A stretch of 64,000 bases of DNA from Synechococcus sp. CB0101 (GCF_000179235.2 NZ_CP039373.1:248032-312031), one strand, 5' to 3'. Shown: positions 35,406 through 45,393, numbered from the stretch's first letter. The notes: generated from the letters alone by a model not told the origin. Translations and numbers: made by a program.

Positions 35406-36365
35406 TCAGCGGATCTGGCCGATCTGGCGACCTACCTGTTCGATCCGGCCGTAGGCGCTGGCCTTGGCCGCGGTGAACTGCTGAGCACCGAACAGGCTGA
35501 GGATCTGCTTCTGCTCTGGATTGCTCGGCCGCCAGCTCAGGATCGCTTTTTGGATCCGGTTGGTGAACCCTTTGCCAAAGCGTTTGTCGAGATCCGGCTG
35601 GGCAATCCAGTGGTAATCGGGATACCCCGGGGTTTTCCAGATCGCCATCACCTTGGAGCGGTTGGCTTTGCCGTTGTGCAGGCTCGCGCGCCACACCTGC
35701 TCATTCACCGCGCCGGCTTCGTAGGCGCCGCTCTGCACCAGGGCCACAGTGGCGTCATGGCTGCCGCTGAAGCCTGGAGCGCCGCCGGCGAACTGGTTGG
35801 GCTTCACACCGGCCTGGCCGAGGAAATACTGCGGCATCAAGCGGCCAGAGGTGGAGCTCTCCGAGCCGAAGGTGAAGCGCTTGCCCTTGAGTTGGCTGAG
35901 ACCGTTCACGGAGGTGACCGGCTTCAGCCCGCTTTTGGTGTTGGCGATGAAGATCGTGTGGAACGAGGCATCGATGTCGCGTTGGGCGAGCACCTTGGCG
36001 CCGGGCTTCTGCAGGCGCGCCTGTACGCCGGTGAGGCCGCCGAACCACACGAGATCGAGATTGCCGGTGCGGAAGGCGCTCACCGCCGCGGCGTAATTGG
36101 TCATGGGCACGTATTGCACCCGCACGCCGAGCTGTTTGCTCAATTCATTGGCCACGAGCCCGTAGAGCCGGTTCAGCTTCTCCGGCTGCTGATCGGGGAT
36201 GGCGCTGATGCGCAGCACCGGTTTGCTGCTCTGCTGCGCGTGAGCTGCCGGTAGGGGCAGCTGGGTGGGACTGAAGGTGGGGAGGGCCGCCGGGGCCAGG
36301 GCCAGGCCGATGCCGGCCAGCACGGCGGCCGAACGTTCTCGGCCGCGGATGGAAAACAGAACCAT
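35406..36365 (-). CDS. phnD: Phosphonate/phosphite-binding periplasmic protein
   Basis: Solute-binding protein of the PhnD/PtxB family that captures phosphonates, methylphosphonate or phosphite in the periplasm. The 319 residues begin with a signal peptide (VLAGIGLALAPAALPTFSP then AHAQQS). The mature part shows the family pattern: VLRISAIPDQQPEKLNRLYG, YVPMTNYAAAVSAFRTGNLDLVWFGGLTGVQARL, and FGSESSTSGRLMPQYFL. The exact ligand cannot be read from sequence; picocyanobacterial PhnD proteins are known to bind phosphite or methylphosphonate. First transporter gene of the operon. Confidence 0.93.
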   Translation of the reverse strand: MVLFSIRGRERSAAVLAGIGLALAPAALPTFSPTQLPLPAAHAQQSSKPVLRISAIPDQQPEKLNRLYGLVANELSKQLGVRVQYVPMTNYAAAVSAFRTGNLDLVWFGGLTGVQARLQKPGAKVLAQRDIDASFHTIFIANTKSGLKPVTSVNGLSQLKGKRFTFGSESSTSGRLMPQYFLGQAGVKPNQFAGGAPGFSGSHDATVALVQSGAYEAGAVNEQVWRASLHNGKANRSKVMAIWKTPGYPDYHWIAQPDLDKRFGKGFTNRIQKAILSWRPSNPEQKQILSLFGAQQFTAAKASAYGRIEQVGRQIGQIR

Positions 36366-36440
36366 GGGCAGGGGCGGGATTTCCGCCAGTGGTGCCTGCT
36401 GATTCTCTGCTTTAGGGGGAACAGCCTGGGCTGGATGGCC

Positions 36441-37634
36441 TCAGAGGCTCTGGATGAAGCGCTCCAGCCGATGCAGCCCCTCTTCGATGCTGCTGTTGGC
36501 GGCGGCGCAGGAGAGGCGAATGCAGCGGTCATCGCCGAAGGCCACCCCGGGCACCACCGCGAGCCCGTGCTCATCGAGCAGGCGGTTGCAGAAGGTCATC
36601 GAATCGAGGCCAGTGCTGCTCACATCTGGGAAGGCGTAGAAGGCGCCTTCCGGTGGAAGGAGTTGCAGCCCGGCGATGGCTTGGAGCCCATCGCTGAGCA
36701 GCTGCCGCCGTTCATTGAACCGCTCCGCCATGGCGTGCACGCAGTCGCGGGAGCCGCTGATCGCGGCGAGCGCCCCGAACTGGGCAAAGCTGCACACGTT
36801 GCTTGTGCTCTGGCTCTGCAAGGCAATCGCGGCTTTCACCACATCAGCGTTGCCGGCCAGCCAGCCGATGCGCCAACCGGTCATCGCCCAACCTTTGGCG
36901 AAGCCATTCACGCTGAACACCCGATCGGCGAGATCGGGAGCTACAGCCGCCAGGCTGTGGTGCGTGTGCCCTGGGGCCAGCAAAAACTCATAGATCTCGT
37001 CGCACACCACCGCCACCTGGGGATGGCGGCGCAGCACGGCGGCGATGGCCTCCAGCTCCTGGCGGCTCAGCACCATGCCGGTGGGGTTGCTGGGGCTATT
37101 GAGCACCAGCAGCTTGCTGGCTGGGGTGATGGCAGCTTCGAGTTGGGCTGGATCAAGGCGGAAGCCCTCGGCGGCGGAGCTGGGCAGCAACCGCACCGAG
37201 GCCCCCGCGAGGCGGGCGATTTCTGGGTAGCTCAGCCAATAGGGCGCGGGCAGCAGCAGCTCATCGCCCGGCCCCAGCAGCACCTGGAACAGGTTGTAGA
37301 GCGCTTGCTTGCCGCCGTTGGTCACCAGCACCTGCTCACTGCGGGTGGGCACCTGGTTTTCCTGGCTCAACTTGGCGGCGATCGCCTCCCGCAACGCTGG
37401 TTCGCCGGCGGCGGGGCCGTAGCGGGTCTGACCGCTGCGCAACGCCTCGGCTGCGGCCTCACAGATGAAGGCGGGGGTGTCGAAGTCGGGTTCGCCGGCG
37501 CTGAGGCTGCAAATGTTCTGGCCTTCGGCTTTAAGCGCCTTGGCTTTGGCAGCGATGGCCAGGGTGAGGGAAGGCTGAAGAGCCTCGGCCCGGGCGGACA
37601 GCGTCAGGGTGCGCTGAGAGGGCGGGCGCAGCAT
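36441..37634 (-). CDS. Class I/II aminotransferase (aspartate-type)
   Basis: PLP-dependent aminotransferase, probably aspartate (or aspartate/prephenate) aminotransferase. The 397 residues contain the N-terminal LSAGEPDFDTP motif, NSPSNPTGMVLS (cofactor-ring Asn), CDEIYEFL (Asp and Tyr), the Schiff-base Lys in SVNGFAKGWAMTGWRIGWL, and the substrate-carboxylate Arg in IRLSCA. Start ATG 37632-37634 gives the family length; an in-frame ATG at 37688 is possible. It lies 75 bp upstream of phnD on the same strand, so co-transcription is possible but not required. Confidence 0.9.
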   Translation of the reverse strand: MLRPPSQRTLTLSARAEALQPSLTLAIAAKAKALKAEGQNICSLSAGEPDFDTPAFICEAAAEALRSGQTRYGPAAGEPALREAIAAKLSQENQVPTRSEQVLVTNGGKQALYNLFQVLLGPGDELLLPAPYWLSYPEIARLAGASVRLLPSSAAEGFRLDPAQLEAAITPASKLLVLNSPSNPTGMVLSRQELEAIAAVLRRHPQVAVVCDEIYEFLLAPGHTHHSLAAVAPDLADRVFSVNGFAKGWAMTGWRIGWLAGNADVVKAAIALQSQSTSNVCSFAQFGALAAISGSRDCVHAMAERFNERRQLLSDGLQAIAGLQLLPPEGAFYAFPDVSSTGLDSMTFCNRLLDEHGLAVVPGVAFGDDRCIRLSCAAANSSIEEGLHRLERFIQSL

Positions 37635-37781
37635 CGGCGCAGCGACGAAAAGGGCAACGCCGCGGGGCTTTGCCGGTGTGATGTGCATCCTGCCGTATGC
37701 CGCATCCCCGCAAGCGTTCAGCGCACACTGTTTTGTGAGCGCCCTGCTGGATGGCGCAGCCCTGATGTGATTGGCTCCGCC

Positions 37782-38180
37782 ATGACAGATCCGCTGATCG
37801 ATGCACGGCCCGCCAGCTCAGCGGCTCTGGTGCTGGCGGCGGATGCCCCTCAAGCCTTAGCGGCTTTTTATGCCGCTTTGGTGGGCGCCTCCGCTGAGCC
37901 TGGCTTCAGTGCTTCCCACTGGCGGGTGCCGCTGCCTGAGCTGGGCTGGCTTGAGCTGTATCGCCCCAGTCGTCAGCGGCCGGTGGCGCCTGGTCGTGGC
38001 CGGCTCGCGGTTTGCCTGAAACGGCAGGGGGATGGCACGGACCTTGCGCAATGGCAGCAGCAGGCGCTGGCCCTGGGCGCGCAACGGCTGGAGGATCCGC
38101 GCCAGGAGCCCTTTGGCTCGGAGGTGTGGCTGCTCGATCCCGAGGGCAACGGGCTGTTGCTGTTGGTGGGCCGACCATAA
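37782..38180 (+). CDS. VOC/glyoxalase-like family protein
   Basis: A 132-residue protein with one glyoxalase/bleomycin-resistance-type beta-alpha-beta unit pair. The N-terminal half has ALVLAADAPQALAAFYAALVGA, and the C-terminal half ends in EVWLLDPEGNGLLLLVG, the common D-P-(E/D)-G-N end of VOC proteins. Metal ligands are not complete by eye. The substrate is unknown. It is followed after 10 bp by the uracil-DNA glycosylase gene. Confidence 0.78.
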   Translation: MTDPLIDARPASSAALVLAADAPQALAAFYAALVGASAEPGFSASHWRVPLPELGWLELYRPSRQRPVAPGRGRLAVCLKRQGDGTDLAQWQQQALALGAQRLEDPRQEPFGSEVWLLDPEGNGLLLLVGRP

Positions 38181-38190
38181 AGTCGCCGCC

Positions 38191-38835
38191 ATGACGATGT
38201 TTCCGCCCCAAGCCAGCCGCCTCTCCGCTGCCGAATTGGAGCAGGAGCTGGATCAGGTGGCCGCGGCGTGTGATGGCTGCCGCCGCTGCGGCCTGGGCCA
38301 CAGCCGCACCCAGGTGGTGGTGAGCCGCGGCAATCCCCGCGCACCGCTGATGGTGATTGGCGAGGGTCCTGGCGCTCAAGAAGATGAGCAGGGCAAGCCG
38401 TTTGTGGGCCGATCCGGCCAGCTGCTGGATCGCATGCTCGAGAGCGTGGGGATCGACAGCAATCGCGATGCCTACGTCTGCAACATCGTGAAGTGCCGCC
38501 CGCCGGAGAACCGCAAGCCCACGGGCCTGGAGATGGCGGCCTGCCGCCCCTGGCTTGATCAACAGATCCAGCTGGTGGATCCGCCGGTGATTCTCCTGGC
38601 CGGTGCCACGGCCGTGGAAGGTTTGCTGGGGATCAAGGGCGGCATCACCAAGTTGCGCGGCCAGTGGCGCAAGGGCGAAGGCGGCAGCCTGGAGGGCCGC
38701 TGGCTGATGCCGATCCTCCATCCCTCTTATTTGCTGCGCAACGCCTCGAAGGAGCGGGGATCACCGAAGTGGCTCACCTGGCACGACCTCCAAGACGTGC
38801 AGCGTCGCCTGGCCCAATTGACTGCTCCGCTGTGA
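38191..38835 (+). CDS. Uracil-DNA glycosylase, family 4 (4Fe-4S)
   Basis: DNA repair enzyme that removes uracil from DNA. The 214 residues show the N-terminal cluster cysteines [10 protein letters not shown], the active-site [41 protein letters not shown] with further cluster Cys (and ACRPWL), and the C-terminal HPSYLLRN loop. These fit family 4 rather than Ung. Start ATG 38191 follows the VOC gene by 10 bp. It is 43 bp upstream of ispG on the same strand. Confidence 0.94.
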   Translation: MTMFPPQASRLSAAELEQELDQVAAACDGCRRCGLGHSRTQVVVSRGNPRAPLMVIGEGPGAQEDEQGKPFVGRSGQLLDRMLESVGIDSNRDAYVCNIVKCRPPENRKPTGLEMAACRPWLDQQIQLVDPPVILLAGATAVEGLLGIKGGITKLRGQWRKGEGGSLEGRWLMPILHPSYLLRNASKERGSPKWLTWHDLQDVQRRLAQLTAPL

Positions 38836-38878
38836 CAGGCTTGCGCCAACTTCTTCGGCCCTAGCGCGCGCTGCTGCC

Positions 38879-40105
38879 ATGACCGCCTCTCTGGCTTCCG
38901 CTCCGGCAACTGAGGCAGCGAACAATCCCCGTTACGACACGGTGATCCGCCGCCGCAAAACCCGCAGCGTGCGGGTGGGCGATCTCTGGATGGGCAGCGA
39001 CCACCCGGTGGTGGTGCAGTCGATGATCAACGAGGACACCCTCGACATCGAAGGGGCTACGGCTGGGATTCGCCGCCTGCATGAAGCCGGCTGCGAGATC
39101 GTGCGGGTCACGGTGCCGTCGTTGGCCCATGCGAAGGCCATGGGCGAGATCCGCCAACGCTTGGAGAGCGCCTACAAGCCGGTGCCGCTGGTGGCGGATG
39201 TGCACCACAACGGCATGAAGATCGCCCTGGAAGTGGCGCAGCACGTCGACAAGGTGCGCATCAATCCAGGCCTGTTTGTGTTTGATAAGCCCGATCCCAA
39301 CCGCACTGAGTTTTCGGATGCGGAGATTGCAGCGATCGGCGATCGCATCACGGAAACGTTTGAGCCGCTGGTGAAGCTGCTGAAGGAGCAGGACAAGGCC
39401 CTGCGGATCGGCGTGAACCATGGCTCGCTGGCGGAGCGGATGCTGTTCCGTTACGGCGACACCCCCCTGGGCATGGTGGAGAGCGCCCTCGAGTTCATCC
39501 GCATCTGCGACCGGCTCGACTTCCACAACATCGTGATTTCGATGAAGGCGTCGCGGGCGCCGGTGATGCTGGCCGCCTACCGGATGATGGCGGATCGCAT
39601 GGATGCGGAAGGCTTCCACTACCCGCTGCACCTCGGGGTGACCGAAGCCGGCGATGGCGATTACGGCCGCATCAAGAGCACAGCCGGCATCGCCACCCTG
39701 CTCAGTGAAGGTCTCGGCGACACGATCCGGGTGTCGCTCACCGAGGCTCCTGAGAAGGAAATCCCGGTTTGCTACTCCATCCTCCAGGCCCTGGGCCTGC
39801 GCAAAACGATGGTGGAGTACGTGAGCTGCCCCAGCTGCGGCCGCACTCTGTTCAACCTGGAGGAGGTGCTCCACAAGGTGCGCAGTGCCACCGCCCATCT
39901 CACGGGCCTGGATATCGCCGTGATGGGCTGCATCGTGAATGGCCCCGGCGAGATGGCGGATGCCGATTACGGCTACGTGGGCAAGACACCAGGCGTGATT
40001 TCCCTCTACCGCGGTCGTGAGGAAATCCGCCGCGTGCCGGAGGCTGAAGGCGTTGATGCCCTGATCGCCCTGATCAAGGAGGACGGCCGCTGGGTGGATC
40101 CCTGA
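38879..40105 (+). CDS. ispG: (E)-4-hydroxy-3-methylbut-2-enyl-diphosphate synthase
   Basis: The second-last step of the MEP isoprenoid pathway, supplying carotenoids, phytol and quinones. In cyanobacteria it takes electrons from ferredoxin. The 408 residues contain the N-terminal TIM-barrel part ([27 protein letters not shown]) and the 4Fe-4S ligands CPSCGRTLF plus [10 protein letters not shown], including the conserved Glu. Length fits the cyanobacterial short form. It is followed by ctpA 76 bp later. Confidence 0.96.
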   Translation: MTASLASAPATEAANNPRYDTVIRRRKTRSVRVGDLWMGSDHPVVVQSMINEDTLDIEGATAGIRRLHEAGCEIVRVTVPSLAHAKAMGEIRQRLESAYKPVPLVADVHHNGMKIALEVAQHVDKVRINPGLFVFDKPDPNRTEFSDAEIAAIGDRITETFEPLVKLLKEQDKALRIGVNHGSLAERMLFRYGDTPLGMVESALEFIRICDRLDFHNIVISMKASRAPVMLAAYRMMADRMDAEGFHYPLHLGVTEAGDGDYGRIKSTAGIATLLSEGLGDTIRVSLTEAPEKEIPVCYSILQALGLRKTMVEYVSCPSCGRTLFNLEEVLHKVRSATAHLTGLDIAVMGCIVNGPGEMADADYGYVGKTPGVISLYRGREEIRRVPEAEGVDALIALIKEDGRWVDP

Positions 40106-40181
40106 CGGATTCTCCGGTTTTCCCTCCTTCCACCCCACGATGTAGGGGCTAGCTTGAACGTATTGAAGGGCTCAGGAGCCG

Positions 40182-41528
40182 TTGATGGGCAGCATTCGGG
40201 GTAAGCGGGTCCTGGTGCTGGTGGGTCTGGGTGCACTGGGGGTGGTGGCGCTGCCGCCACTGCTCGGACCCAGCGCGGCGTCGTTGGTGAACGACAGCCC
40301 CAAGGAGGTGATTGATCAGACCTGGCAGATCGTTTTCCGCGATTACCTGGATATCAACGGCAAATACACGCCGGAGAAATGGCGCAGCCTGCGCCGCCAG
40401 GTGCTCTCGAAAACCTATGGCAGCTCCAAAGAGAGCTACGAGGCGATCCGCGGCATGCTCGCCAGCCTGGATGATCCCTACACGCGGTTCATGGATCCGC
40501 GTGAGTTCAAGGAGATGCAGATCGACACCTCCGGTGAGCTCACGGGGGTGGGAATTCAGCTGAGCCTCGATAAAGACACCAAGGAATTGGTGGTGGTGAG
40601 TCCGATTGAGGGTTCACCGGCCTCCAGGGCCGGGGTGATGCCGAAAGACGTGATCGTGTCGATCGACGGCAAGAGCACCAAGGGGATGTCGACCGAGGAC
40701 GCGGTGAAGCTGATCCGCGGCCAAGCCGGTTCCACCGTGACCCTGCAACTGCGCCGCGACGGCAAGCTCGTGGACACCCCGTTGGTGCGTGCCCGCATTG
40801 AGTTGCACGCTGTGGATAGCCAGGTGAATACCAGCGCCGATGGCACCCGCATCGGCTACATCCGCCTGAAGCAGTTCAACGCCAATGCCGCCAAGGACAT
40901 GGCGGATGCCCTCAAGAAGCTGGAGGGCGAGAACGTGCAGGGCTACGTCCTCGATCTGCGCAGCAATCCCGGTGGACTGCTGATGGCGAGCATCGCCATT
41001 GCCCGCCAATGGATGGACGAAGGCGTGATCGTGTCGACCAAAACGCGCGATGGCATTCAGGACACCAAGCGCGCCACGGGCCGTGCTCTGACCCAGCGCC
41101 CCCTGGTGGTGCTGGTGAATGAAGGTTCAGCCAGTGCCAGCGAAATTCTCTCCGGCGCCTTGCAGGACAACCACCGTGCTGTGGTGGTGGGTGAAAAGAC
41201 CTTCGGTAAGGGTCTGGTGCAATCGGTGCGCGGGCTCTCCGATGGCTCCGGCATGACCGTGACCATCGCCAAATACCTCACCCCGGATGGTCGTGACATC
41301 CACAAGCACGGCATTGATCCGGATGTGAGGGCCAAACTCACCGCCCAGGAAGCCCAGAAGCTGCGGCTCGAAGACCTGGGTACGAGTAAGGACAGTCAGT
41401 ACCGCGTTGCCGAATCCACCCTGCTCAAGCAGGTGAAGGCCAGCAATGGTGTCACCAAAGCGAAGCTCTACAACCCAGCGAGCGCCAATGTGCCGGCTGC
41501 GCTGAGCGGAGCTGGGAGCAGCCGCTGA
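40182..41528 (+). CDS. ctpA: C-terminal processing peptidase
   Basis: Periplasmic or lumenal serine protease of the tail-specific (S41) family; CtpA homologues trim the D1 protein of photosystem II. The 448 residues show an N-terminal export/anchor segment (VLVLVGLGALGVVALPPLLG), a PDZ domain at about 125-200 (GIQLSLDKDTKELVVVSPIEGSPASRAG), and the catalytic core with RSNPGG, NEGSASASEILSGAL (Ser) and GEKTFGKGLVQ (Lys). Cyanobacteria often have three paralogues; which one this is cannot be said. It follows ispG on the same strand. Confidence 0.93.
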   Translation: MMGSIRGKRVLVLVGLGALGVVALPPLLGPSAASLVNDSPKEVIDQTWQIVFRDYLDINGKYTPEKWRSLRRQVLSKTYGSSKESYEAIRGMLASLDDPYTRFMDPREFKEMQIDTSGELTGVGIQLSLDKDTKELVVVSPIEGSPASRAGVMPKDVIVSIDGKSTKGMSTEDAVKLIRGQAGSTVTLQLRRDGKLVDTPLVRARIELHAVDSQVNTSADGTRIGYIRLKQFNANAAKDMADALKKLEGENVQGYVLDLRSNPGGLLMASIAIARQWMDEGVIVSTKTRDGIQDTKRATGRALTQRPLVVLVNEGSASASEILSGALQDNHRAVVVGEKTFGKGLVQSVRGLSDGSGMTVTIAKYLTPDGRDIHKHGIDPDVRAKLTAQEAQKLRLEDLGTSKDSQYRVAESTLLKQVKASNGVTKAKLYNPASANVPAALSGAGSSR

Positions 41529-41562
41529 GGCGCTGCTTAATCATTCTCTCCGCGGTACTTCC

Positions 41563-41754
41563 TCAGGCGGCGCTGCCCACAGGCTGCATCAAGCCACCAC
41601 CAGGGGTGGAGTCATCGTCATCGTTGCCGGTGTCGCCTTGCAGCAGGGCGTAAACCCCCAGGGCGATCAGGCCCACCAGGGAGGAGATCAGGCTCAGGCC
41701 ACCGCTGCCGAAGCTGGAACCCAGATCGATCACCTCGCCCAGACCAGCGCCCAT
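41563..41754 (-). CDS. Small membrane protein, 63 residues
   Basis: MGAGLGEVIDLGSS... has one membrane segment at about 20-40 (LSLISSLVGLIALGVYALL) and an acidic, Asp-rich tail (GNDDDDSTPGGG). Function unknown. It lies between ctpA and mfd on the minus strand, and a strong inverted repeat sits 7-36 bp before its start. No ribosome site is obvious. Confidence 0.5.
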   Translation of the reverse strand: MGAGLGEVIDLGSSFGSGGLSLISSLVGLIALGVYALLQGDTGNDDDDSTPGGGLMQPVGSAA

Positions 41755-41760
41755 GAGAGC

Positions 41761-41790
41761 CCGTTACAGAAGTTCTCAAAATTGTAACGG
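41761..41790. promoter_or_regulatory. Perfect inverted repeat upstream of the 63-residue gene
   Basis: CCGTTACA and TGTAACGG face each other across 14 bp. On the minus strand the distal arm contains TACAAT, close to a -10 hexamer, so the repeat could be an operator overlapping the promoter of the small membrane gene. The regulator is not known. Confidence 0.4.
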
Positions 41791-41835
41791 ACTTTTGCGC
41801 ACCTGAGAGAGGGCGTCTCGCAGCCCGGGGCTGAA

Positions 41836-44800
41836 TCAGACGCTCAGCACCGCTTCGTTCTTGGCCTGGATCTGCTCGGCCCGTTGGGCATCGGTGAGCC
41901 CGTCGGCGCCGGGAATCTGTTCGGCCATTTGCTTGAGCCAGTTCATCAGCTCCTCCACTTGCTTCTCCATTGGCAGCACCCCCAGCCCCCGGGCCAGCAC
42001 TTTGGAGGTGGTGCCGGAACCGGCCTGGAACATCAACCGGCCGTGCAGGTGCTGGGGCAGCCCCTGGCGCAACAGCCGGAAGGCGGGCTCCTCCATCGGT
42101 GTTTCCAGGGCGATGTTGGGCTTCTCGGGTTTGATGCGTGAGAAGCCGCAGCGCTTGGCCAGCAGCTTCAGCTCCATCAGCTGCAGCAGTGAGATCACCG
42201 GTGCCGGGATGGCGCCATAGCGATCCACCCAGTCGGTGGCCAGTTGCAGCAGAGAATCGGGGCTTCCGCAGTCGGCCGCGGCGCGGTAGGCGGCCATCTT
42301 CTCGTCGTTGTCGGCGATCCAGTCGCCGGGGATGAAGGCGGTGATCGGCAGATCGATCTGGGTGTCGTCGACGGCGGGGATGTCTTGCCCCTGGATCTCC
42401 GCCAGGGATTCCTGCAGCATCTCCATGTAGAGGTCGAAGCCGATGGTTTCCATCTGGCCGCTCTGCTCCACCCCCAGCAGGTTGCCCACGCCGCGAATCT
42501 CCATGTCGCGCATGGCGAGTTGATAGCCGCTGCCGAGTTGGGCGAATTCCTGGATGGCCCGCAGCCGCTGCCGCGCTGCTTCGCTCAGTGATGCATCACC
42601 TGGATAGAACAACCAGGCATGGGCCTGGATGCCGCTGCGGCCCACCCGGCCCCGCAGCTGATACAGCTGGGCCAGGCCGAACTTGTGGGCGTCTTCGATC
42701 AGGATCGTGTTGACGCGCGGGATGTCGAGGCCGCTCTCCACGATCGTGGTGCAGAGCATCAGGTCGGCTTCGCCGGCGTTGAACGCCACCATGGCGCTCT
42801 CCAGTTCGCCTTCGGCCATCTGACCGTGGGCCACCAGGAGGCGTAGGCCCGGGACCATCAACCGCAACCCCTCAGCCACGTCTTCGATGCCTTCCACCCG
42901 CGGCACCACGTAGAAGATCTGGCCGCCGCGATCGAGCTCCTGGCGGATGGCGCTGCGCACCGCCTCCTCATCCAGGGCGGCGAGGTGGGTTTTGATCGGG
43001 CGGCGCAGGGGCGGCGGCGTGGTGATCAGGCTCATCTCCCGCACGCCGGAGAGGCTCATGTAGAGGGTGCGCGGGATCGGGGTTGCCGAGAGGGTCAACA
43101 CGTCGACGTCTTTGCGCAGCGCCTTGATCTTTTCCTTCTGGTTCACGCCGAAGCGCTGCTCCTCATCCACCACCAGCAGCCCGAGCTGCTTGAAGGCGGT
43201 GCCCTTGCCCAGCAGTTGGTGGGTGCCCACCACCACATCCACCGTGCCTTCCCCCAGGCCCTCCTGGATCGCCTTGCGTTCGCCGGCGGTGCGGAAGCGG
43301 TTGAGCAAGCTCACCTTGATCGGATAGGGCGCAAAGCGCTCCGAGAGAGAACGCCAGTGCTGCTGTGCCAGCACCGTGGTGGGGGCGAGCATCGCCACCT
43401 GCTTGCCGGCGGTGACGGCTTTGAAGATGGCGCGGATCGCCACTTCGGTTTTGCCGAAGCCCACATCGCCGCACACCAGCCGGTCCATCGGCTGGGGCTT
43501 TTCCATGTCGCGCTTCACATCGGCGATCGCCTTCAGCTGGTCGGGGGTGGGTTCGTAGGGGAACGACTCCTCCAGTTCGCTTTGCCAGGGACCATCGGCG
43601 GGGAAGCAAAAACCGGCGGCCTGGTGGCGTTCGGCGTAGAGCTTGACCAGATCGAGCGCCACCTTGCGCACGGCCTTGCGGGCCCGCTCCTTGGCCTTGC
43701 TCCAGGCCGTGCCGCCCATCCGGTTGAGATCGGGCGGTTGCTCGGTGGTGGCCCGGTAGCGGCCGAGGCTGCCGAGTTGATCGGCCGCCACCCGCAGTAG
43801 GCCGTCGGCGTATTGCACCACCAGGTAGTCGCGCGATTCGCCGCTGATCGCCAGCTTTTCGAGCTTGATGAACTTGCCGATGCCGTGGTTGCGGTGCACC
43901 ACGAAATCGCCGGGGCGCATCTTGTTGGGATCCACCGTGCGGCTGGCGGCCTTGCGGCGCCGGCGCACATAGCCCGTGGCGGTGAGCGATTGCTGCCCGA
44001 AGAATTCGCGGTCGGTGATCAGCGCCAGCTTCCAGGCCGGCAGCTGCAAGCCCTCGAGCTCAGCGGTGCCCTTGGTTTTGAGGGCCACGGGCGTGTTCTG
44101 CTCGATCAGCCGCTCGATCGAGGCCTGATCACCTGAGTTGGGTACGAACCGGGTGATGCAGTCGTGCTCTTCCAGCAGGGCCACGGCGCGGCTGGGCTGA
44201 GCCGACAGCAGCCACACCCGTGTCTTCTCGCGCTGCAGCCCTTTGATCAGCTCGGCCAGCTTGCCGAACTGATTGGGGTAGGCCGGCACCGGCCGGCTGG
44301 CTAGATCAAAGCTGTTGGGGTGGTTGTCGCTCTCGTGCAGCTCCGCCAGATCGAAGCCGGCAAAAGTCTCCGTGCTGCTCAGCGCCTGCTCGGGCGTGCG
44401 GTGCAGCACTGCCGGTAGCTCCACCCCGAGTTCGGCGCACACCTCAGCGTGGTGCTCGTTGGCATGGTCGAACCACTGCTGGCCGTGGGCGAGGCAGTGG
44501 CGCCGCTCATCCACGGCGATCAAGGTGTTCGCCGGCAGGTAACTGAGCAATGAGGCCGGTTCGCTCCAGGCCAGACCCATCAGCCGGCGCATTCCTTCGG
44601 GGGTGCCCCCTTCGAGTAGTTGCTCCAACGCTTCCGGGCTGAGCAGCTGATCCAGCCCATCGGGCATGCCGTCGCGCAGGGCATCGGCGATCAGCGGGCC
44701 ATAGCCGCTGGGGGTGAGACGCACCACCTCGATCGGATCCAGGGAGCGTTGGCTGGCGGGATCAAATTCCCGCAGCTTTTCCAGCTCTTCGCCGAAGAAC

Positions 44801-45393
44801 TCCAGGCGCACCGGCAGCTCGGCGCTCACCGGGAACACATCCACGATGTCGCCGCGGCGGCTCCAGCTGCCCTCCTGCTCAATGGAGGTGACGCGCTCGT
44901 AGCCCAGGCGTGTGAGCGTTTCGCCCAGCTCCTCGAGATCCACCGTGTCGCCCTTGCGCAGGCTCAGGCATTGGGCCTTCAGTGCCGCTGGCGGGGGCAG
45001 GTGCGGCTGGAGGGCCCGCTCGGTGGCCACGATCGCCATCGAGGCGGCCCGCTCTTCATCGAGGAGCTCGCTGAGCACCTGCAGCTGCCCCCAGGTGATC
45101 TCGCTGGTGGGATCAAACGGTTCGTAGGGGCTGCCCTCGCTGGTGGGATACAGCTGGGCGCTGCTCCAGCCCATCAGCTCCAACAGCGCCGCCCAGCGGC
45201 CCGCCTCCTCCAGGGTTGGCACCACCACCAGGAGTGGTGCCTCGGCGGCCGTGGCCAGGGCGCTGCTCACCAGGGCCCGCGCGCCTCGTCCCGCTCCGCT
45301 CATCCGCAACCGCTCGTCGCGCTGGCTGCGCTGCAGCACTTCGCCGGTGAGCGGAGCCTGCTGCAGCTGTCGCACCAGGGCGGTGAGGGGCAT
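41836..45393 (-). CDS. mfd: Transcription-repair coupling factor
   Basis: Large ATP-driven translocase that removes RNA polymerase stalled at DNA lesions and recruits UvrA. The 1185 residues show the UvrB-like N-terminal part (LYPTSEGSPYEPFDP), a CarD-type RNA-polymerase-binding domain (MRPGDFVVHRNHGIGKF), the helicase motifs CGDVGFGKTEVAIRA (Walker A), VVDEEQRFGVNQKEK (DEEQ) and LSATPIPRTLYMS, and RIEDAHKFGLAQLYQLRGRVGRSG-like motif VI followed by the C-terminal TRCF domain. Full family length. Start at ATG 45391-45393; a second ATG is three codons upstream. Confidence 0.96.
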   Translation of the reverse strand: MPLTALVRQLQQAPLTGEVLQRSQRDERLRMSGAGRGARALVSSALATAAEAPLLVVVPTLEEAGRWAALLELMGWSSAQLYPTSEGSPYEPFDPTSEITWGQLQVLSELLDEERAASMAIVATERALQPHLPPPAALKAQCLSLRKGDTVDLEELGETLTRLGYERVTSIEQEGSWSRRGDIVDVFPVSAELPVRLEFFGEELEKLREFDPASQRSLDPIEVVRLTPSGYGPLIADALRDGMPDGLDQLLSPEALEQLLEGGTPEGMRRLMGLAWSEPASLLSYLPANTLIAVDERRHCLAHGQQWFDHANEHHAEVCAELGVELPAVLHRTPEQALSSTETFAGFDLAELHESDNHPNSFDLASRPVPAYPNQFGKLAELIKGLQREKTRVWLLSAQPSRAVALLEEHDCITRFVPNSGDQASIERLIEQNTPVALKTKGTAELEGLQLPAWKLALITDREFFGQQSLTATGYVRRRRKAASRTVDPNKMRPGDFVVHRNHGIGKFIKLEKLAISGESRDYLVVQYADGLLRVAADQLGSLGRYRATTEQPPDLNRMGGTAWSKAKERARKAVRKVALDLVKLYAERHQAAGFCFPADGPWQSELEESFPYEPTPDQLKAIADVKRDMEKPQPMDRLVCGDVGFGKTEVAIRAIFKAVTAGKQVAMLAPTTVLAQQHWRSLSERFAPYPIKVSLLNRFRTAGERKAIQEGLGEGTVDVVVGTHQLLGKGTAFKQLGLLVVDEEQRFGVNQKEKIKALRKDVDVLTLSATPIPRTLYMSLSGVREMSLITTPPPLRRPIKTHLAALDEEAVRSAIRQELDRGGQIFYVVPRVEGIEDVAEGLRLMVPGLRLLVAHGQMAEGELESAMVAFNAGEADLMLCTTIVESGLDIPRVNTILIEDAHKFGLAQLYQLRGRVGRSGIQAHAWLFYPGDASLSEAARQRLRAIQEFAQLGSGYQLAMRDMEIRGVGNLLGVEQSGQMETIGFDLYMEMLQESLAEIQGQDIPAVDDTQIDLPITAFIPGDWIADNDEKMAAYRAAADCGSPDSLLQLATDWVDRYGAIPAPVISLLQLMELKLLAKRCGFSRIKPEKPNIALETPMEEPAFRLLRQGLPQHLHGRLMFQAGSGTTSKVLARGLGVLPMEKQVEELMNWLKQMAEQIPGADGLTDAQRAEQIQAKNEAVLSV

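Noticed and set aside
38861-40138. Minus-strand open frame of 425 codons over ispG
   Set aside because: Antisense shadow of ispG; composition dominated by His, Asp and Gln with no domain.
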